DNA of 64,000 bases from Paracoccaceae bacterium (GTDB lineage: Bacteria > Pseudomonadota > Alphaproteobacteria > Rhodobacterales > Rhodobacteraceae). A model generated the notes under the pieces. It saw only the letters and a list, made by a program, of their open reading frames with translations. It was not told the origin of the DNA and ran no database searches. Each line of letters begins with the position of its first letter. Within the stretch, counting starts at the first letter, position 1. The translations under genes were made by a program, and so were the position numbers. The DNA lies in assembly GCA_022448925.1 (NCBI GenBank), contig JAKVCP010000007.1:17058-81057 (forward strand), given 5' to 3'. This document shows positions 20,078 through 30,220 of this stretch, piece after piece.

Positions 20078-20150
20078 TTTGATGTCTCCTTGCGGCTGAT
20101 GCGCGTATGTTGGGTCTGGACCGGGAACGTATGGAGCCGGGTGGCCGACG

Positions 20151-23100
20151 TCAAGGCAGGCACACGTCTTGCAACGCATCGCTCACAAGCGCGTGTGGAA
20201 GCTGCATCAAACGGGGCGCTGCAGTCCACAGGATTGCCGTCTCTACGGAACGCTCGGGGTAGATCAACGACAGCGCCGCAGCATAGGCTCCCATCTGGCG
20301 CAAAACCCCGTCAGGGCAGCTTTGCGGCGCCTCGGGGATTGTGCGGTTGGTCTTGAAATCAATGACCAAAACCGAGGTTGGCGTGACAATCAGTCGGTCA
20401 ACAGTTGCATGCAAGCGGCGGTTGCCAAGCTGTGGGACCAAGGCGGTCAGGGGCACCTCGGCCAGAACATCAGACGCAAAGATATGGGCCAAGGTGGGAT
20501 CGCGAAGGACGCCAAGCGCCTCTGAAACAATCGCCGCTACATCGATCTGAGGACTGTAGACAGCATGTGATTCGACCAGCAGCGGCGCGATCTCGTCCCA
20601 TTGGTCTTTCGGAGCGTCTGGCAGTGTTTCCAGCACATGATGCACAAGCGTCCCACGGGCTTTGGCCAGATCAGTGTCATCGCCATCCGCGCCAGCAAGC
20701 GCCTTTGCACCACCCAGATCAGAGGCGCTGAGACTGTCCACCGATGGCGCAACCAGGGGCGCCGGGCGCCGGTAGAACGCTGGCAAGACACTATCGGCTG
20801 CCTTTCTGGCAGGGGCAGCTTTCAAGGGCAGTCCAGACCAGTCAGCCTCGCCCAATTGCAGACCAGGCGCGTCGCCTTGATCTTCGAAGTCAAAAGTCTG
20901 GCGATGAGCATTGGCCCGCATCATTCCGGTCTGCACGCGGGTGTACCAATCCGTGCCTTTTGTTCCCAATGCGCCAGAGGCCGCGACAACCAGCCACTTC
21001 TCGGCCCGCGTCATAGCCACATACAACAGCCGGTCGCGTTCTCTCTCCATCGCCTGTTTCACGGTTTCGGTCAGGTCACGCTGCAGGTCGGGCATGCTGT
21101 CATTGATCTGCCGCCAGTGCACCCGGTCGCCATTTGTCAGCAATCGCTGCTTCAATTTTGAATCGGCCGGTCCGCAGTCAGGCAGGATCACAATCGGTGC
21201 CTCAAGCCCCTTGGCCCCATGCACAGTCATGACCCGCACCCGGTCACCCGCGCTGTCCAGTTGCCGCTTGATTTCCAGATCGTCGGTCTGCATCCAACCC
21301 AGAAAGCCTGTCAGACTGGGCACTTCAGTGCGCTCATAGGCCAAGGCTTGCTGCAACAGCGCATCGATTCCGTCCTGCGCTTCTTCGCCCAGCCGCCCCA
21401 GCAAAAGACGACGGCCATCATGGCGGGTCAGGATGCGTTCGATCAGGTCGTAAGGACGCAGAAAATCAGTTTGCGCCAAAAGATCGTCCAGCACAGTCAA
21501 CACCTCGGGGAAATCGGCCTTGCGGGCCCGCAACCCCTGCCACAGGTACCTTTCCGTGCGCCTATGGGCGAGATCAAAAAGCTGCTGCTCGCTCCAACCA
21601 AAGAGTGGCGATTTCAACACCACGGCCAGCGACAGATCGTCCTCGGGTGTGGCCAAAAAGCTGAGCAAAGCGCCGATGTCGCGCACGGCCAGCTCTGCCA
21701 TGACTTTCAATCGATCCGCACCGGCAATCGGAAGCCCCTGCTGCTTGCACGCGCGGATGATTTCTTTGAACAACCGCGAGCGCTTGCGCACCAGGATCAG
21801 GAAGTCACCGGCGGTGACAGGCCTTGCCTCATAAGTGCCGCTGTGACCGACCTCGGCAGGCAGGGGTGTTCCGGCTTCGATTGTTTCACGCATGAACGAG
21901 GCAATCCGACGCGCCAAGACAACCGTGTGGTGCTGCGCGCCGATTCGGTCGACCGGAGCGAACCAATCTTCTTCACCTTCAGGTGCGGGATCCTTGACAT
22001 CCACCACTGGCCACAGATCAACACGTCCCGGCATCTGGTCTTTGAAGGCGCGGTGCAGGCTGTCGCTGCCCAAACCATTGTCGGGCGTGATGTTGAAGGT
22101 GGTATCCACCGCTTCAAGGATCGGGGCAGCGGAACGAAACGAATACTCAAGGGTCTGATCAACAAAGGGCACTTGCACCTGAGCGTGACGCGCCCTGAAA
22201 TCCTCTTTCATCCGATCAAACTCGCGCGGGTCAGCCCCCTGGAACGAATAGATCGACTGCTTCTTGTCTCCGACCACGAAGATCGTACGGGTCACACCGC
22301 CGCGTGCGCCTTCGCCCGAGGTGAACTCAGCCGCGAGTCGTTCAATCACCTGCCACTGCACCGGGCTTGTGTCCTGTGCCTCGTCCACCAGGATGTGATC
22401 AATGCCGCCATCCAGGCGAAACAGCACCCATTCCGCTACGGCCGGATCTCGCAACAGGGCATTGGTCTTGTCGATCAGGTCGTCGAAGTCCAACCAGCCT
22501 CTGTGCATCTTGGCAGCCTCGTACCGAGGCAGAAAGGCCCTGGCGAAACGATACAACACCAGATCACGGGTCACCGCCGAAAGCCCAAGCCTGTGACGCC
22601 TGCCCGTCTCGACGCGCGCCATCAAGTCGTTGAGCCGCGGCATCACGGAGGCCATTGCGCCTTGCCTCAGCGCCTTGGTTGGAACGTTGCCAATCTTGGC
22701 TGAAAACGGGTCTTTTGTATTTACACCAAACAGAAACACGTTTTCGAGGATGGACAAAGCCGATTGGGCAGAGGTGTCGACCCCCTCCAACGCATGGGCA
22801 ACCTTCTGATCATTGCGTGATCCCTGCGCGCACAGCGCCTGGACCTCTTGAAGGAACTGATCTTCACCCGGCGGCAGGATCTGCGCCAGCAGCGCCTCTT
22901 GGGTAAGCCCCTTTGGCACATCATAAGCCGCACGCAGGTCGCTTTCGGTCAGCGGCTCTGCAAAGGCACCCCGGTTTGCCACGATCTCGGCCAGCAGACC
23001 GTCAATATCGTCGTCGGTCACATACGCTGCGAGGCCCGCAACCAGTTCAGCTTCGGGTCCGTCAGCCATTGCTGTGACCAACTCTTCGCGCAAGAGATCG

Positions 23101-23555
23101 GCGGCACGGTCTTCTATCTCGCTGAACTGTGGGCTGACGCCCGCCTCAAGGGGAAAGCGGCGCAATAGTGCCGAACAAAACGAGTGAATTGTCTGAATGC
23201 GCAGGCCGCCTGGGGTCTCGATTGCGCGGGCAAACAATGTGCGCGCCGTCTTCAAAAAGTCCCCAGACAACTGCGACGGCACGCCAAGGCGCAACAGTTC
23301 GTCCCGCAACGGTTGGTCGGCCAGCATCGCCCAACCGCCCAATCGTTTGAACAAGCGGTTCTGCATCTCGGTTGCCGCGGCCTTGGTATATGTCAGGCAC
23401 AGGATGTTCTGCGGCTCGACCCCATCCAGAAGCAACCGCGCCACGCGGTCAGTCAAAACGCGGGTCTTGCCGGACCCGGCGTTGGCGGACAGCCAGGTTG
23501 AAACATCCGGGCGCGCAGCATCCACCTGCCGCTGTGTGGCAGCATCGCGGATCAC
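20151..23555 (-). CDS. addA: Double-strand break repair helicase-nuclease subunit AddA
   Basis: A UvrD-type helicase of 1134 residues. Walker A is [20 protein letters not shown] near the N-terminus; [20 protein letters not shown] is motif II, and [18 protein letters not shown] and [16 protein letters not shown] are late helicase motifs. The C-terminal RecB-like nuclease shows [14 protein letters not shown] followed by [11 protein letters not shown]. With AddB it resects double-strand breaks for RecA. I place the start at a GTG that overlaps the addB stop as GTGA; the frame is open 13 codons further upstream but that would give a 43-base overlap. Confidence 0.95.
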   Translation of the reverse strand: MIRDAATQRQVDAARPDVSTWLSANAGSGKTRVLTDRVARLLLDGVEPQNILCLTYTKAAATEMQNRLFKRLGGWAMLADQPLRDELLRLGVPSQLSGDFLKTARTLFARAIETPGGLRIQTIHSFCSALLRRFPLEAGVSPQFSEIEDRAADLLREELVTAMADGPEAELVAGLAAYVTDDDIDGLLAEIVANRGAFAEPLTESDLRAAYDVPKGLTQEALLAQILPPGEDQFLQEVQALCAQGSRNDQKVAHALEGVDTSAQSALSILENVFLFGVNTKDPFSAKIGNVPTKALRQGAMASVMPRLNDLMARVETGRRHRLGLSAVTRDLVLYRFARAFLPRYEAAKMHRGWLDFDDLIDKTNALLRDPAVAEWVLFRLDGGIDHILVDEAQDTSPVQWQVIERLAAEFTSGEGARGGVTRTIFVVGDKKQSIYSFQGADPREFDRMKEDFRARHAQVQVPFVDQTLEYSFRSAAPILEAVDTTFNITPDNGLGSDSLHRAFKDQMPGRVDLWPVVDVKDPAPEGEEDWFAPVDRIGAQHHTVVLARRIASFMRETIEAGTPLPAEVGHSGTYEARPVTAGDFLILVRKRSRLFKEIIRACKQQGLPIAGADRLKVMAELAVRDIGALLSFLATPEDDLSLAVVLKSPLFGWSEQQLFDLAHRRTERYLWQGLRARKADFPEVLTVLDDLLAQTDFLRPYDLIERILTRHDGRRLLLGRLGEEAQDGIDALLQQALAYERTEVPSLTGFLGWMQTDDLEIKRQLDSAGDRVRVMTVHGAKGLEAPIVILPDCGPADSKLKQRLLTNGDRVHWRQINDSMPDLQRDLTETVKQAMERERDRLLYVAMTRAEKWLVVAASGALGTKGTDWYTRVQTGMMRANAHRQTFDFEDQGDAPGLQLGEADWSGLPLKAAPARKAADSVLPAFYRRPAPLVAPSVDSLSASDLGGAKALAGADGDDTDLAKARGTLVHHVLETLPDAPKDQWDEIAPLLVESHAVYSPQIDVAAIVSEALGVLRDPTLAHIFASDVLAEVPLTALVPQLGNRRLHATVDRLIVTPTSVLVIDFKTNRTIPEAPQSCPDGVLRQMGAYAAALSLIYPERSVETAILWTAAPRLMQLPHALVSDALQDVCLP

Positions 23556-26482
23556 GTCAGCCTCTCCAGCTTGGGCATTTCGGTGATATCCCATTCCCCA
23601 TAGCGCGCCAATTGATCATAGTCAGACACCTCATCGTCCTTGAACATGGCACGACGTGCAGAAAACCCGTTGGGTGCGGCCCTGTAGTGAGCAATCAGCC
23701 GCTTGAATTCATCCCAGACCTGACTTGGAGACAAATCGTCCAATGGGGCGGGCACCGCTTTGGGCGACCGCGCAAGAGACAGGTACTGCGCTGTCAGAAC
23801 CGGATGGGGCCCCAGTTTGTCGAAAGCGCCTTCCTCGGCCATCGCCGCCTCAAGAAGCAATTGTTTGTCAAAGTGCTTCTGTTCCTTGGCTGTAGGGGCG
23901 GCACCGGTCTTGTAGTCGTAAAGAAGCACCTGCCCCAGCGCATCCAGGTCAATCCGATCAGCCTTGGCTGTCAGCGTGAAGTCCAGATCGCCCAGATAAG
24001 CCTTGCCGCTGACTTCGAATCCGGCAGGGTCAGCCGCCAAGCGGCGTTCAGCCTCTGTCGTGACGAACCACTCAGCGACGCGATCAAGCCGTGCCAACCA
24101 AAGATGACGATGCACAGGCCAGGGAATCTGTTCCCAAATCAGGGTCTGGCCCTGCGCCATCAGGTGCGCCTGTGTTTCACCGCGACCACGAACAAACTTT
24201 TCAAGGATGTCATGAATCACGATGCCCCGTGCAAGGGCATCTGCCTGCCGTTGCAGCGGCTCAAGCGGCCTGAGGCGCAACACATGCCGGGCGTAGATCG
24301 CATAAGGGTCGCGGATCAGGCGCTTGATTTCCGTCACGCTCAGGCGCGCGGGACGGCTGATCGCAGGTGGTGCAGGCGACGGCCGTGCCGCGGCAGGTAC
24401 GTCCCGGGGGGCATCCAAAGCACGGGCCAGGGCCAGCCACTCAGCCCCGCGCTGGCGCATCTTGCCCAGTGCCTCGGGCCCATTGCGGTCCGGCAGGCCG
24501 CTCATCAAGTTGGTCAGTCGGTTCAACCAACGCGAGGGCACACTTTCCGCATCTTCTGTTTTGACAGAGCGTGTCAGCCAGACCTTTGGGCCCGCAAGCG
24601 CCTGTTGGAAATCATGCGCTGACAGCCCAACGCGTCTTTCAGGCAAAAGCATGCCAGCGTCTGATCGCATCTTGCGATTGAGCCATGGGTCGGCACCGGG
24701 CAACTCGGGCCAGCTGCCTTCGTTCAAACTGCCCAGGATCAGAAGCTCAGCCCCCATGACGCGGGCCTCAAGTGTGCCCCAGATCAGGATGTCGGGGTGC
24801 GGTGCGTCCCGGTCCCGCAACTCTTCACCCGCAAGAATTGCTCCGAATAAATCCGCATAGTCGCGCGCATCCATGTCGCCGCCAGCTCCGGCCTCGGCAA
24901 TCAGGTCGTCCACCACCGATCGGGCTTTTTGCCCCGCTTTCTGTTGCCACAGCTCTCCTGCACCTGCACCACTGCTGCCCCGCGCAATTCGCTCTGATTT
25001 GTCGACATGCGCCAGCACCCGATGTGTCAGCGGACAGGTCTGCGTAAGCACCGGCCCAAGAAAACAACGGATGACCCATTCCCCCCATCCTGCAATCCCC
25101 CGCGCAGTGGCCCAGTCCCGTATCCGGGCGCGGTCGGGAAACGGCCACCCTTTGCGACGGATCATCAACTCAAGATCACGGGTGTGCAGCAAGTGCAGGT
25201 TCCGGTTCGCTCCAGAGTGCGTGAGCGGATGCTTGAGCAGTGTCAGAAGCGTCTCTGCCGTCAAGGTGCTGCTGTCCAATGCTGCAACGTGTCGCAGAAA
25301 CCGGCCGGGTGGCGTCAGGTGCATCGGTACGCCCGCGCTGTCGTCGGGCAAAATTCCCCACCGATCAAGTGCCGCCGTCACCTGCCGCGTCAGCATTCGA
25401 TCCGGCGTGATAAGTGCGGCCGTCTGCCCGTCTTCTGCTGCTTTTCGCAGGCGCAGAGCAATGGCCAGCGCCTCTTCCCTGGACGACGCCGCCTCAACCA
25501 GGGTCAGGTCATCTACCACAGCATCCAGCTGCGGCAGGGCTGGCCCCTCGGCCAACCACCGGTCAGTGACAGGCGCGGGACGCAACGCCAATGAGACCAA
25601 TTGGTTGCGCCCAGGGGACGGAGGCGCTGTATCGGTCCAGGACGCGACGTCTTGCGGCATGATCTGCATGTCATGCAACAGTCGGGCAAAGCGGAATTGC
25701 GGATGATCCTCCTCCGCCAGACCCATGCCGGACTTGCGCAGTGGGGCGCTCAGCTGATCCCAAACTGCCTGCGGCATGTCAAAATCAAATCCCGGCAGCA
25801 CTACCGCGCCCTGCGGAAGCTTTGCGACCGCCCGCATCAGCAGGGCCGTGGTGCCGCGTGATCCTGTTGATCCGGCCAAGATCACCGGATCTTGTGGTGG
25901 GTGCGACTTCCAGGACCTGATCGTGGCCTCGACCGCCAGACGCTGCCAACCCGCGCGATCCGGGACTGCGCTGTCTTCAAAAAAGCCTGAGACAATGTTC
26001 AAAAAACTCTGGGCGCGCGCCCAATGGCCTGACTGATCCGTGACATCCAGAGCCGCAATATCGTCCGGCGTCGTTCCTTCGCCCCGCATTTCTTCCATCA
26101 GATCTGCAAGCGACTGGGCCAAATCATAGGCCGAGGCCCGCGCCGCCAGGTCGGGCTGAACATCCAACAGCGCCCGCACCAGCTCTGCCAGTTCTAGCCG
26201 CCGTCGCAGCGCCGGCACCGGACGTGGCAGACGCGCCCGCACCAACGGGTCAGCCACATCAGTCAGCAACTCAATCCGCGGCAGGAACACCGCATCGGCC
26301 CCGTCAAACAGTGCGCGCAACCGGCGACGCATCCGTTCGGTATTCACGATAACCCGGACACGCGCCAAGGCCTCGGGCGGGTGCCCAGCAGTGCGCAAAA
26401 GCAGGCCCTGCATCAGGGCTTTGGGAAAATCAACGCCCGACGGCAAAGCGAACACCCGAGATGCGATTTGCGGATCAAACAT
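23552..26482 (-). CDS. addB: Double-strand break repair nuclease subunit AddB
   Basis: A protein of 976 residues of the alphaproteobacterial AddB type. The N-terminal half is an inactive helicase-like fold (PVILAGSTGSRGTTALLMRA, LTLVEAASSREEALAIALRL). The C-terminal half has a RecB-like nuclease domain with LLYDYKTGAAPTAKEQKHF and DKQLLLEAAM. It is the partner of AddA in break resection. Its start overlaps the murU stop by 8 bases and its stop overlaps the addA start, so DNA repair and cell-wall recycling genes are read in one unit here. Confidence 0.93.
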   Translation of the reverse strand: MFDPQIASRVFALPSGVDFPKALMQGLLLRTAGHPPEALARVRVIVNTERMRRRLRALFDGADAVFLPRIELLTDVADPLVRARLPRPVPALRRRLELAELVRALLDVQPDLAARASAYDLAQSLADLMEEMRGEGTTPDDIAALDVTDQSGHWARAQSFLNIVSGFFEDSAVPDRAGWQRLAVEATIRSWKSHPPQDPVILAGSTGSRGTTALLMRAVAKLPQGAVVLPGFDFDMPQAVWDQLSAPLRKSGMGLAEEDHPQFRFARLLHDMQIMPQDVASWTDTAPPSPGRNQLVSLALRPAPVTDRWLAEGPALPQLDAVVDDLTLVEAASSREEALAIALRLRKAAEDGQTAALITPDRMLTRQVTAALDRWGILPDDSAGVPMHLTPPGRFLRHVAALDSSTLTAETLLTLLKHPLTHSGANRNLHLLHTRDLELMIRRKGWPFPDRARIRDWATARGIAGWGEWVIRCFLGPVLTQTCPLTHRVLAHVDKSERIARGSSGAGAGELWQQKAGQKARSVVDDLIAEAGAGGDMDARDYADLFGAILAGEELRDRDAPHPDILIWGTLEARVMGAELLILGSLNEGSWPELPGADPWLNRKMRSDAGMLLPERRVGLSAHDFQQALAGPKVWLTRSVKTEDAESVPSRWLNRLTNLMSGLPDRNGPEALGKMRQRGAEWLALARALDAPRDVPAAARPSPAPPAISRPARLSVTEIKRLIRDPYAIYARHVLRLRPLEPLQRQADALARGIVIHDILEKFVRGRGETQAHLMAQGQTLIWEQIPWPVHRHLWLARLDRVAEWFVTTEAERRLAADPAGFEVSGKAYLGDLDFTLTAKADRIDLDALGQVLLYDYKTGAAPTAKEQKHFDKQLLLEAAMAEEGAFDKLGPHPVLTAQYLSLARSPKAVPAPLDDLSPSQVWDEFKRLIAHYRAAPNGFSARRAMFKDDEVSDYDQLARYGEWDITEMPKLERLT

Positions 26483-27158
26483 CAGCGCCCCTCAGCATGT
26501 TTTCAGCCAATGGAATTCCGCCTGGATGACCGACATCACACCAGGTTCCTGGGTAGATTACGCCAAAAAGACGCCCCGACGCCAACATCCGGTCCCAGAT
26601 CAAGTTGAGTGAGAAGACCTCTTGCGGCTCAACTGAAACAGCATCCGTCTTGAGGATCTGAACGCCGGTGTAAACAAGCCCCGGACCCCGGCTGAGATGA
26701 CCATCCCGCGTCATCAAAAAATCCCCCTGCGTCAACCGACCTACAGCCCGGTCATGGGCAACACAGACCAAAAGGGCATCCATGACCGCGGGCCGCCATG
26801 CTGCTTTGGCAACCTCAAGCGGATTCGGCCCGTGCCAGACCGCATCAGTGTTCATGGTGAAAACCTCAGGCGCCTGCAACAGCGGCAAGGCAGCTTTTAG
26901 CCCGCCACCAGTATCAAGAATTTGGGATGCCTCATGGGAAATCATGACATCACGGCCTTTGACGGCGTCGGCAATCTGTTCCCCCAAATAATGCGTGTTG
27001 ACCACCCGGCGCGGCACTCTGGCCGCGTCGGCCAGGACAAGCGCATGCTCAAGCAGGCTGCGCCCGGCGATCTGTATCAATGGCTTGGGTATGTTGCGGG
27101 TCAACGGCGCCATCCGGGTGCCAAACCCTGCGGCAAACAGCATTACGGCATCGGGCAT
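26475..27158 (-). CDS. murU: N-acetylmuramate alpha-1-phosphate uridylyltransferase (MurU type)
   Basis: A protein of 227 residues of the nucleotidyltransferase family. The nucleotide-binding signature is MLFAAGFGTRMAPLTRNIPK, the metal aspartate lies in FTMNTDAVWHG, and the C-terminus holds WCDVGHPGGIPLAENMLRG. Next to AmgK it is best read as MurU, which makes UDP-MurNAc from MurNAc 1-phosphate, a fosfomycin-insensitive recycling route. A more general sugar-nucleotide role cannot be excluded. It overlaps amgK by 16 bases and addB by 8. Confidence 0.88.
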   Translation of the reverse strand: MPDAVMLFAAGFGTRMAPLTRNIPKPLIQIAGRSLLEHALVLADAARVPRRVVNTHYLGEQIADAVKGRDVMISHEASQILDTGGGLKAALPLLQAPEVFTMNTDAVWHGPNPLEVAKAAWRPAVMDALLVCVAHDRAVGRLTQGDFLMTRDGHLSRGPGLVYTGVQILKTDAVSVEPQEVFSLNLIWDRMLASGRLFGVIYPGTWCDVGHPGGIPLAENMLRGADV

Positions 27159-28123
27159 CCGGACCTCAAATAACTGAGATGAGTAGCCGTTGGCACAGGC
27201 AGGACACGGCTGAGAAAGGCCCGGAGGTCATGCATGGCGGGATGGGCCAGGTCTGTCTGCAAATGGGACCAGACGCGGGGTATCAGATCAATGTAACGAG
27301 GTTTGCCTGCGACCTGTGCGAGCCGTGCAAAAACCCCAAGAATGCGCAGGTTTCGCTGCACGCCGCACACGGCCAAAGCTGCACCAAAATCTGGCGTTGG
27401 GTCACCGCCGAAGTAGCTTTCGATCGCGGCCTGGGCGGCCGCAGCTGAGACATCTCGCCGGGCGTCGCGGATCAATGAAGCAAGATCATAAGCCCGATGC
27501 CCGATCAAGGCGTCCTGAAAGTCCAGCAGGCCCAACTGCCGGATGCCCGACCGATCCGGCAGCCAAATCAGGTTTTCAGCATGAAAATCGCGCAGAACGA
27601 GGACGTCTGATACCGGCGCATATGCGTCGATCGCCGTGGCGACCAGCTCGGCACTGCGTGCGGCAGTCTCAGCCGCGGCAGCCGGATCGGCAACGTAATA
27701 CACAAAGGCCAGATCCGTCGCCTGCCCCAAAGTCGCAGCCGAAGCCCGGGTCAACCCTTTGGGCGGAGGGCATTGATGCAAATGGGCCAAAAGTTCGCCG
27801 GCGGCACGATACAGGTTTAGCTCGACATCGGGGTCGCCATCACAAAGCCGCGCAACCAGGCGGTCACCGAAATCCTCGGACAGCAACAAACCCTGGTCTG
27901 GATCTGTCGCCAAAATCATGGGCGCGCTGCACCCAGAGGCGTCAAGGTATCGCGCCAAACGCGCAAATAATTCCACATCTCCATGAGGATCATGCATCAG
28001 AACAGCGTGCCCTGCAGGCCCGGACAAACGCTCATATCGCCGGCTTGACGCATCGCCGGCAAGCGGCATGCTTTCGGCTGCGCCCCAGCCAGCCCTGTCC
28101 AAAAAGGAACACACCGGGTTCAT
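27143..28123 (-). CDS. amgK: Anomeric MurNAc/GlcNAc kinase (AmgK type), aminoglycoside phosphotransferase fold
   Basis: A protein of 326 residues with a kinase-like APH fold. The N-lobe shows LAGDASSRRYERL; the catalytic loop is VLRDFHAENLIWL and the metal-binding loop is LLDFQDALIGHRAYDL. AmgK phosphorylates the anomeric carbon of MurNAc or GlcNAc from recycled peptidoglycan, handing the product to MurU, its neighbour. Its ATG overlaps the tsaE stop (ATGA). The tsaE-amgK-murU-addB order is usual for alphaproteobacteria, which supports the call. Confidence 0.88.
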   Translation of the reverse strand: MNPVCSFLDRAGWGAAESMPLAGDASSRRYERLSGPAGHAVLMHDPHGDVELFARLARYLDASGCSAPMILATDPDQGLLLSEDFGDRLVARLCDGDPDVELNLYRAAGELLAHLHQCPPPKGLTRASAATLGQATDLAFVYYVADPAAAAETAARSAELVATAIDAYAPVSDVLVLRDFHAENLIWLPDRSGIRQLGLLDFQDALIGHRAYDLASLIRDARRDVSAAAAQAAIESYFGGDPTPDFGAALAVCGVQRNLRILGVFARLAQVAGKPRYIDLIPRVWSHLQTDLAHPAMHDLRAFLSRVLPVPTATHLSYLRSGCPMP

Positions 28124-28587
28124 TGGAAAAATCCAGCCAGCCGCTGATGCCAGGTCTGATCTGTACTGGACAGACTCACCTGACGGGCTGTGCCCTCTTT
28201 GACAAGTTCAAACGAAATCTGCAAAGCATTGCCCGGCGCCATATCACCAAGACGGTCAGGCCACTCTACAAGGCACAGCGCCGTTTCCATCGCGTCCACC
28301 ACACCAAGCTCGTCTACCTGATCGGGACTGTCCAACCGATACAAATCCGTATGCCAGATTTCGAACTCAGCCGTGTCATAGACCTGCACCAAGGTAAAAG
28401 TCGGCGAGGGAATATCCTCGGGGGTCTGCAGCAAGGCCAGAATGACATGGCGTGCAAAATGTGTTTTGCCGGCGCCGATCCCGCCCTCAAGCAACACAGT
28501 GTCACCCGGCCCAAGAGCAGGGGCCAGCCGCCCGGCCAAATCAGCCGACGCCGCTTCGTCGAGAACAAGATGCGCAATATCGGGCAT
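28120..28587 (-). CDS. tsaE: tRNA threonylcarbamoyladenosine biosynthesis ATPase TsaE
   Basis: A protein of 155 residues. Walker A is LEGGIGAGKTHFARHVI (residues 35-51), followed by IPSPTFTLVQVY and IWHTDLYRLD, all TsaE hallmarks. It supplies ATP hydrolysis to the TsaB-TsaD complex that makes t6A at position 37 of tRNAs reading ANN codons. TsaD is encoded about 12 kb away in this window. It is translationally coupled to amgK downstream and follows the PAS-protein gene by 40 bases. Confidence 0.95.
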   Translation of the reverse strand: MPDIAHLVLDEAASADLAGRLAPALGPGDTVLLEGGIGAGKTHFARHVILALLQTPEDIPSPTFTLVQVYDTAEFEIWHTDLYRLDSPDQVDELGVVDAMETALCLVEWPDRLGDMAPGNALQISFELVKEGTARQVSLSSTDQTWHQRLAGFFQ

Positions 28588-28627
28588 GGTGCAACAGTAC
28601 CTTGGTCACAGGTGGCTGCAAGCGGGT

Positions 28628-30145
28628 TCATGATCCGAATTGATGTTTGAACTCAGCCCCTTCATCGCTTGTATGAAACTGAGCTTCACCGAAACGCACC
28701 ATGACATTTCCTTGCTCAAGTGGTGTGACTTCACAGATCAATCTTTGCCCATCCAGACGTTGTACCGGCCCCTGCCAGTACATCTTGCTTGTATTGTTTT
28801 GCACGGCTTCGACGATTCGGTCCCAAACCGGTGTCGGACGACACAGCGTTGCCAGTGCGTCCAGGGTCGTTTGCATATCTTCGGCCACAAGCGCCGTCTC
28901 GGGGTCGTGATCCCACAGCGCGCGATATCGCTCATTCGTCAGTGCCAGGTTGCCGCCTGGTGAAAACAGCACGATTGCATCAGGCAACGCATCGAGGGCC
29001 GATTGACTTAGATCCAGTTGAGCACGGAACCTGCGCGTCTGCAAAATTTCATTGCTGATATCATCAAACAGAAACGCAACGGCACCTTCCGGGTGTGGGC
29101 GGCCTGTTACACGAAACGTCACACCATCAGTCAGGTTCCATGTTTCAGCATAACCCGTTTCACTTGAGCTTTGTACGATCCTAGAGATCTCTTCGCGCCA
29201 ATCGCCATAGTTCTTGGGTTCCGGAACCATGTGCAAATCCCGGAGCCGGTCAAAGAAACTTGCCAGATCCGGTCGCGACGACAGGAACTCCACATTCAAG
29301 CCAGTCAAGTCGACCAAGGCCGGGTTGAACAAGACCAGCTGGCGGTTCCGATTGAATACGGCCAGTCCAGTGCTGAGGTAGGCAAAGGTTCGTGACAGGG
29401 ACTGAACAAAGCTCAGCCGGGCTGTTTCCGCAGCCACTTCAACACTGACGTCACGCGCGTGGTGGAACGTGGATTGACCGTCGAAAAAGGCACTGAAATC
29501 AAACCACAGGCTTTGCCCCTTGTGATCAATAGCATGCCGGTGCGCCGGAAGGTCAGATTGCAGACTGGCTGACATCAGTTTCTGAAAAACATCCTGTGTC
29601 TCAGGCGCCAGGCCAAGATCCCTGTAGGCCTTGTTTTCCCAGACGCGTGCGCCAGTCAAATCCGTTTCCCAGACGGGATCAGGGCTTTGGTCGATCATCG
29701 ACACCAATTTGGCATTTCGACGCATTCCCACCATAAGGGCATGTTTGGATAACGCCACTTCACCCTGCTCGACAAGCGTGATGCGCAGCACATTCTTCCC
29801 CGCCTGTAACGTCAATTTCGCGAGGTCATTGCTGTCCTCAGGCAACAACTCAAGGGTTTTTTCCGGAGGGTTCTCAGGCCAGTTCGGAAAACGCCAGGCG
29901 AAGAGATTGCGCAGGTCATCCCAGGTCTCTATCGGGGTTTGCGTCATCTCTGCGAGCAATGCAAACGACGGTGACGCGTCGAGAACCCTATCATCTTTGA
30001 AGAGAATCTTCAGCGCCGAGTCCGCCTGGCCCGTCACTTTTTTACGCTCATGCCGTCCAAGCAGCACGACCAGCAGAAAAACAAGTGCCGCGGCAACAAG
30101 CGACCCAAGGAAACTCATCAGAGCACCCAGTGGGTCAATGTCCAT
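28628..30145 (-). CDS. Membrane-anchored PAS-domain protein, DivL-like but without a kinase domain
   Basis: A protein of 505 residues with one N-terminal membrane segment (LGSLVAAALVFLLVVLLG, residues 13-30) and three or four PAS-like modules: ALKILFKDDRVLDASPSFAL, MIDQSPDPVWETDLTGARVW, TGLAVFNRNRQLVLFNPALV and LDALPDAIVLFSPGGNLALT. It stops at the point where DivL and other hybrid sensors continue into a dimerisation and ATP-binding domain. In Caulobacter divL lies beside tsaE, so position and domain order suggest a DivL relative that lost or never had the kinase. It may act by binding another kinase at the membrane. The orthology is inference. Confidence 0.78.
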   Translation of the reverse strand: MDIDPLGALMSFLGSLVAAALVFLLVVLLGRHERKKVTGQADSALKILFKDDRVLDASPSFALLAEMTQTPIETWDDLRNLFAWRFPNWPENPPEKTLELLPEDSNDLAKLTLQAGKNVLRITLVEQGEVALSKHALMVGMRRNAKLVSMIDQSPDPVWETDLTGARVWENKAYRDLGLAPETQDVFQKLMSASLQSDLPAHRHAIDHKGQSLWFDFSAFFDGQSTFHHARDVSVEVAAETARLSFVQSLSRTFAYLSTGLAVFNRNRQLVLFNPALVDLTGLNVEFLSSRPDLASFFDRLRDLHMVPEPKNYGDWREEISRIVQSSSETGYAETWNLTDGVTFRVTGRPHPEGAVAFLFDDISNEILQTRRFRAQLDLSQSALDALPDAIVLFSPGGNLALTNERYRALWDHDPETALVAEDMQTTLDALATLCRPTPVWDRIVEAVQNNTSKMYWQGPVQRLDGQRLICEVTPLEQGNVMVRFGEAQFHTSDEGAEFKHQFGS

Positions 30146-30220
30146 AGTAAAGCCATCCCTCAGTCATCTTCAGTCCGACCCTGCTGGCGGACCCTTTAAC
30201 AAACAGTTAACCGCCCAGCC

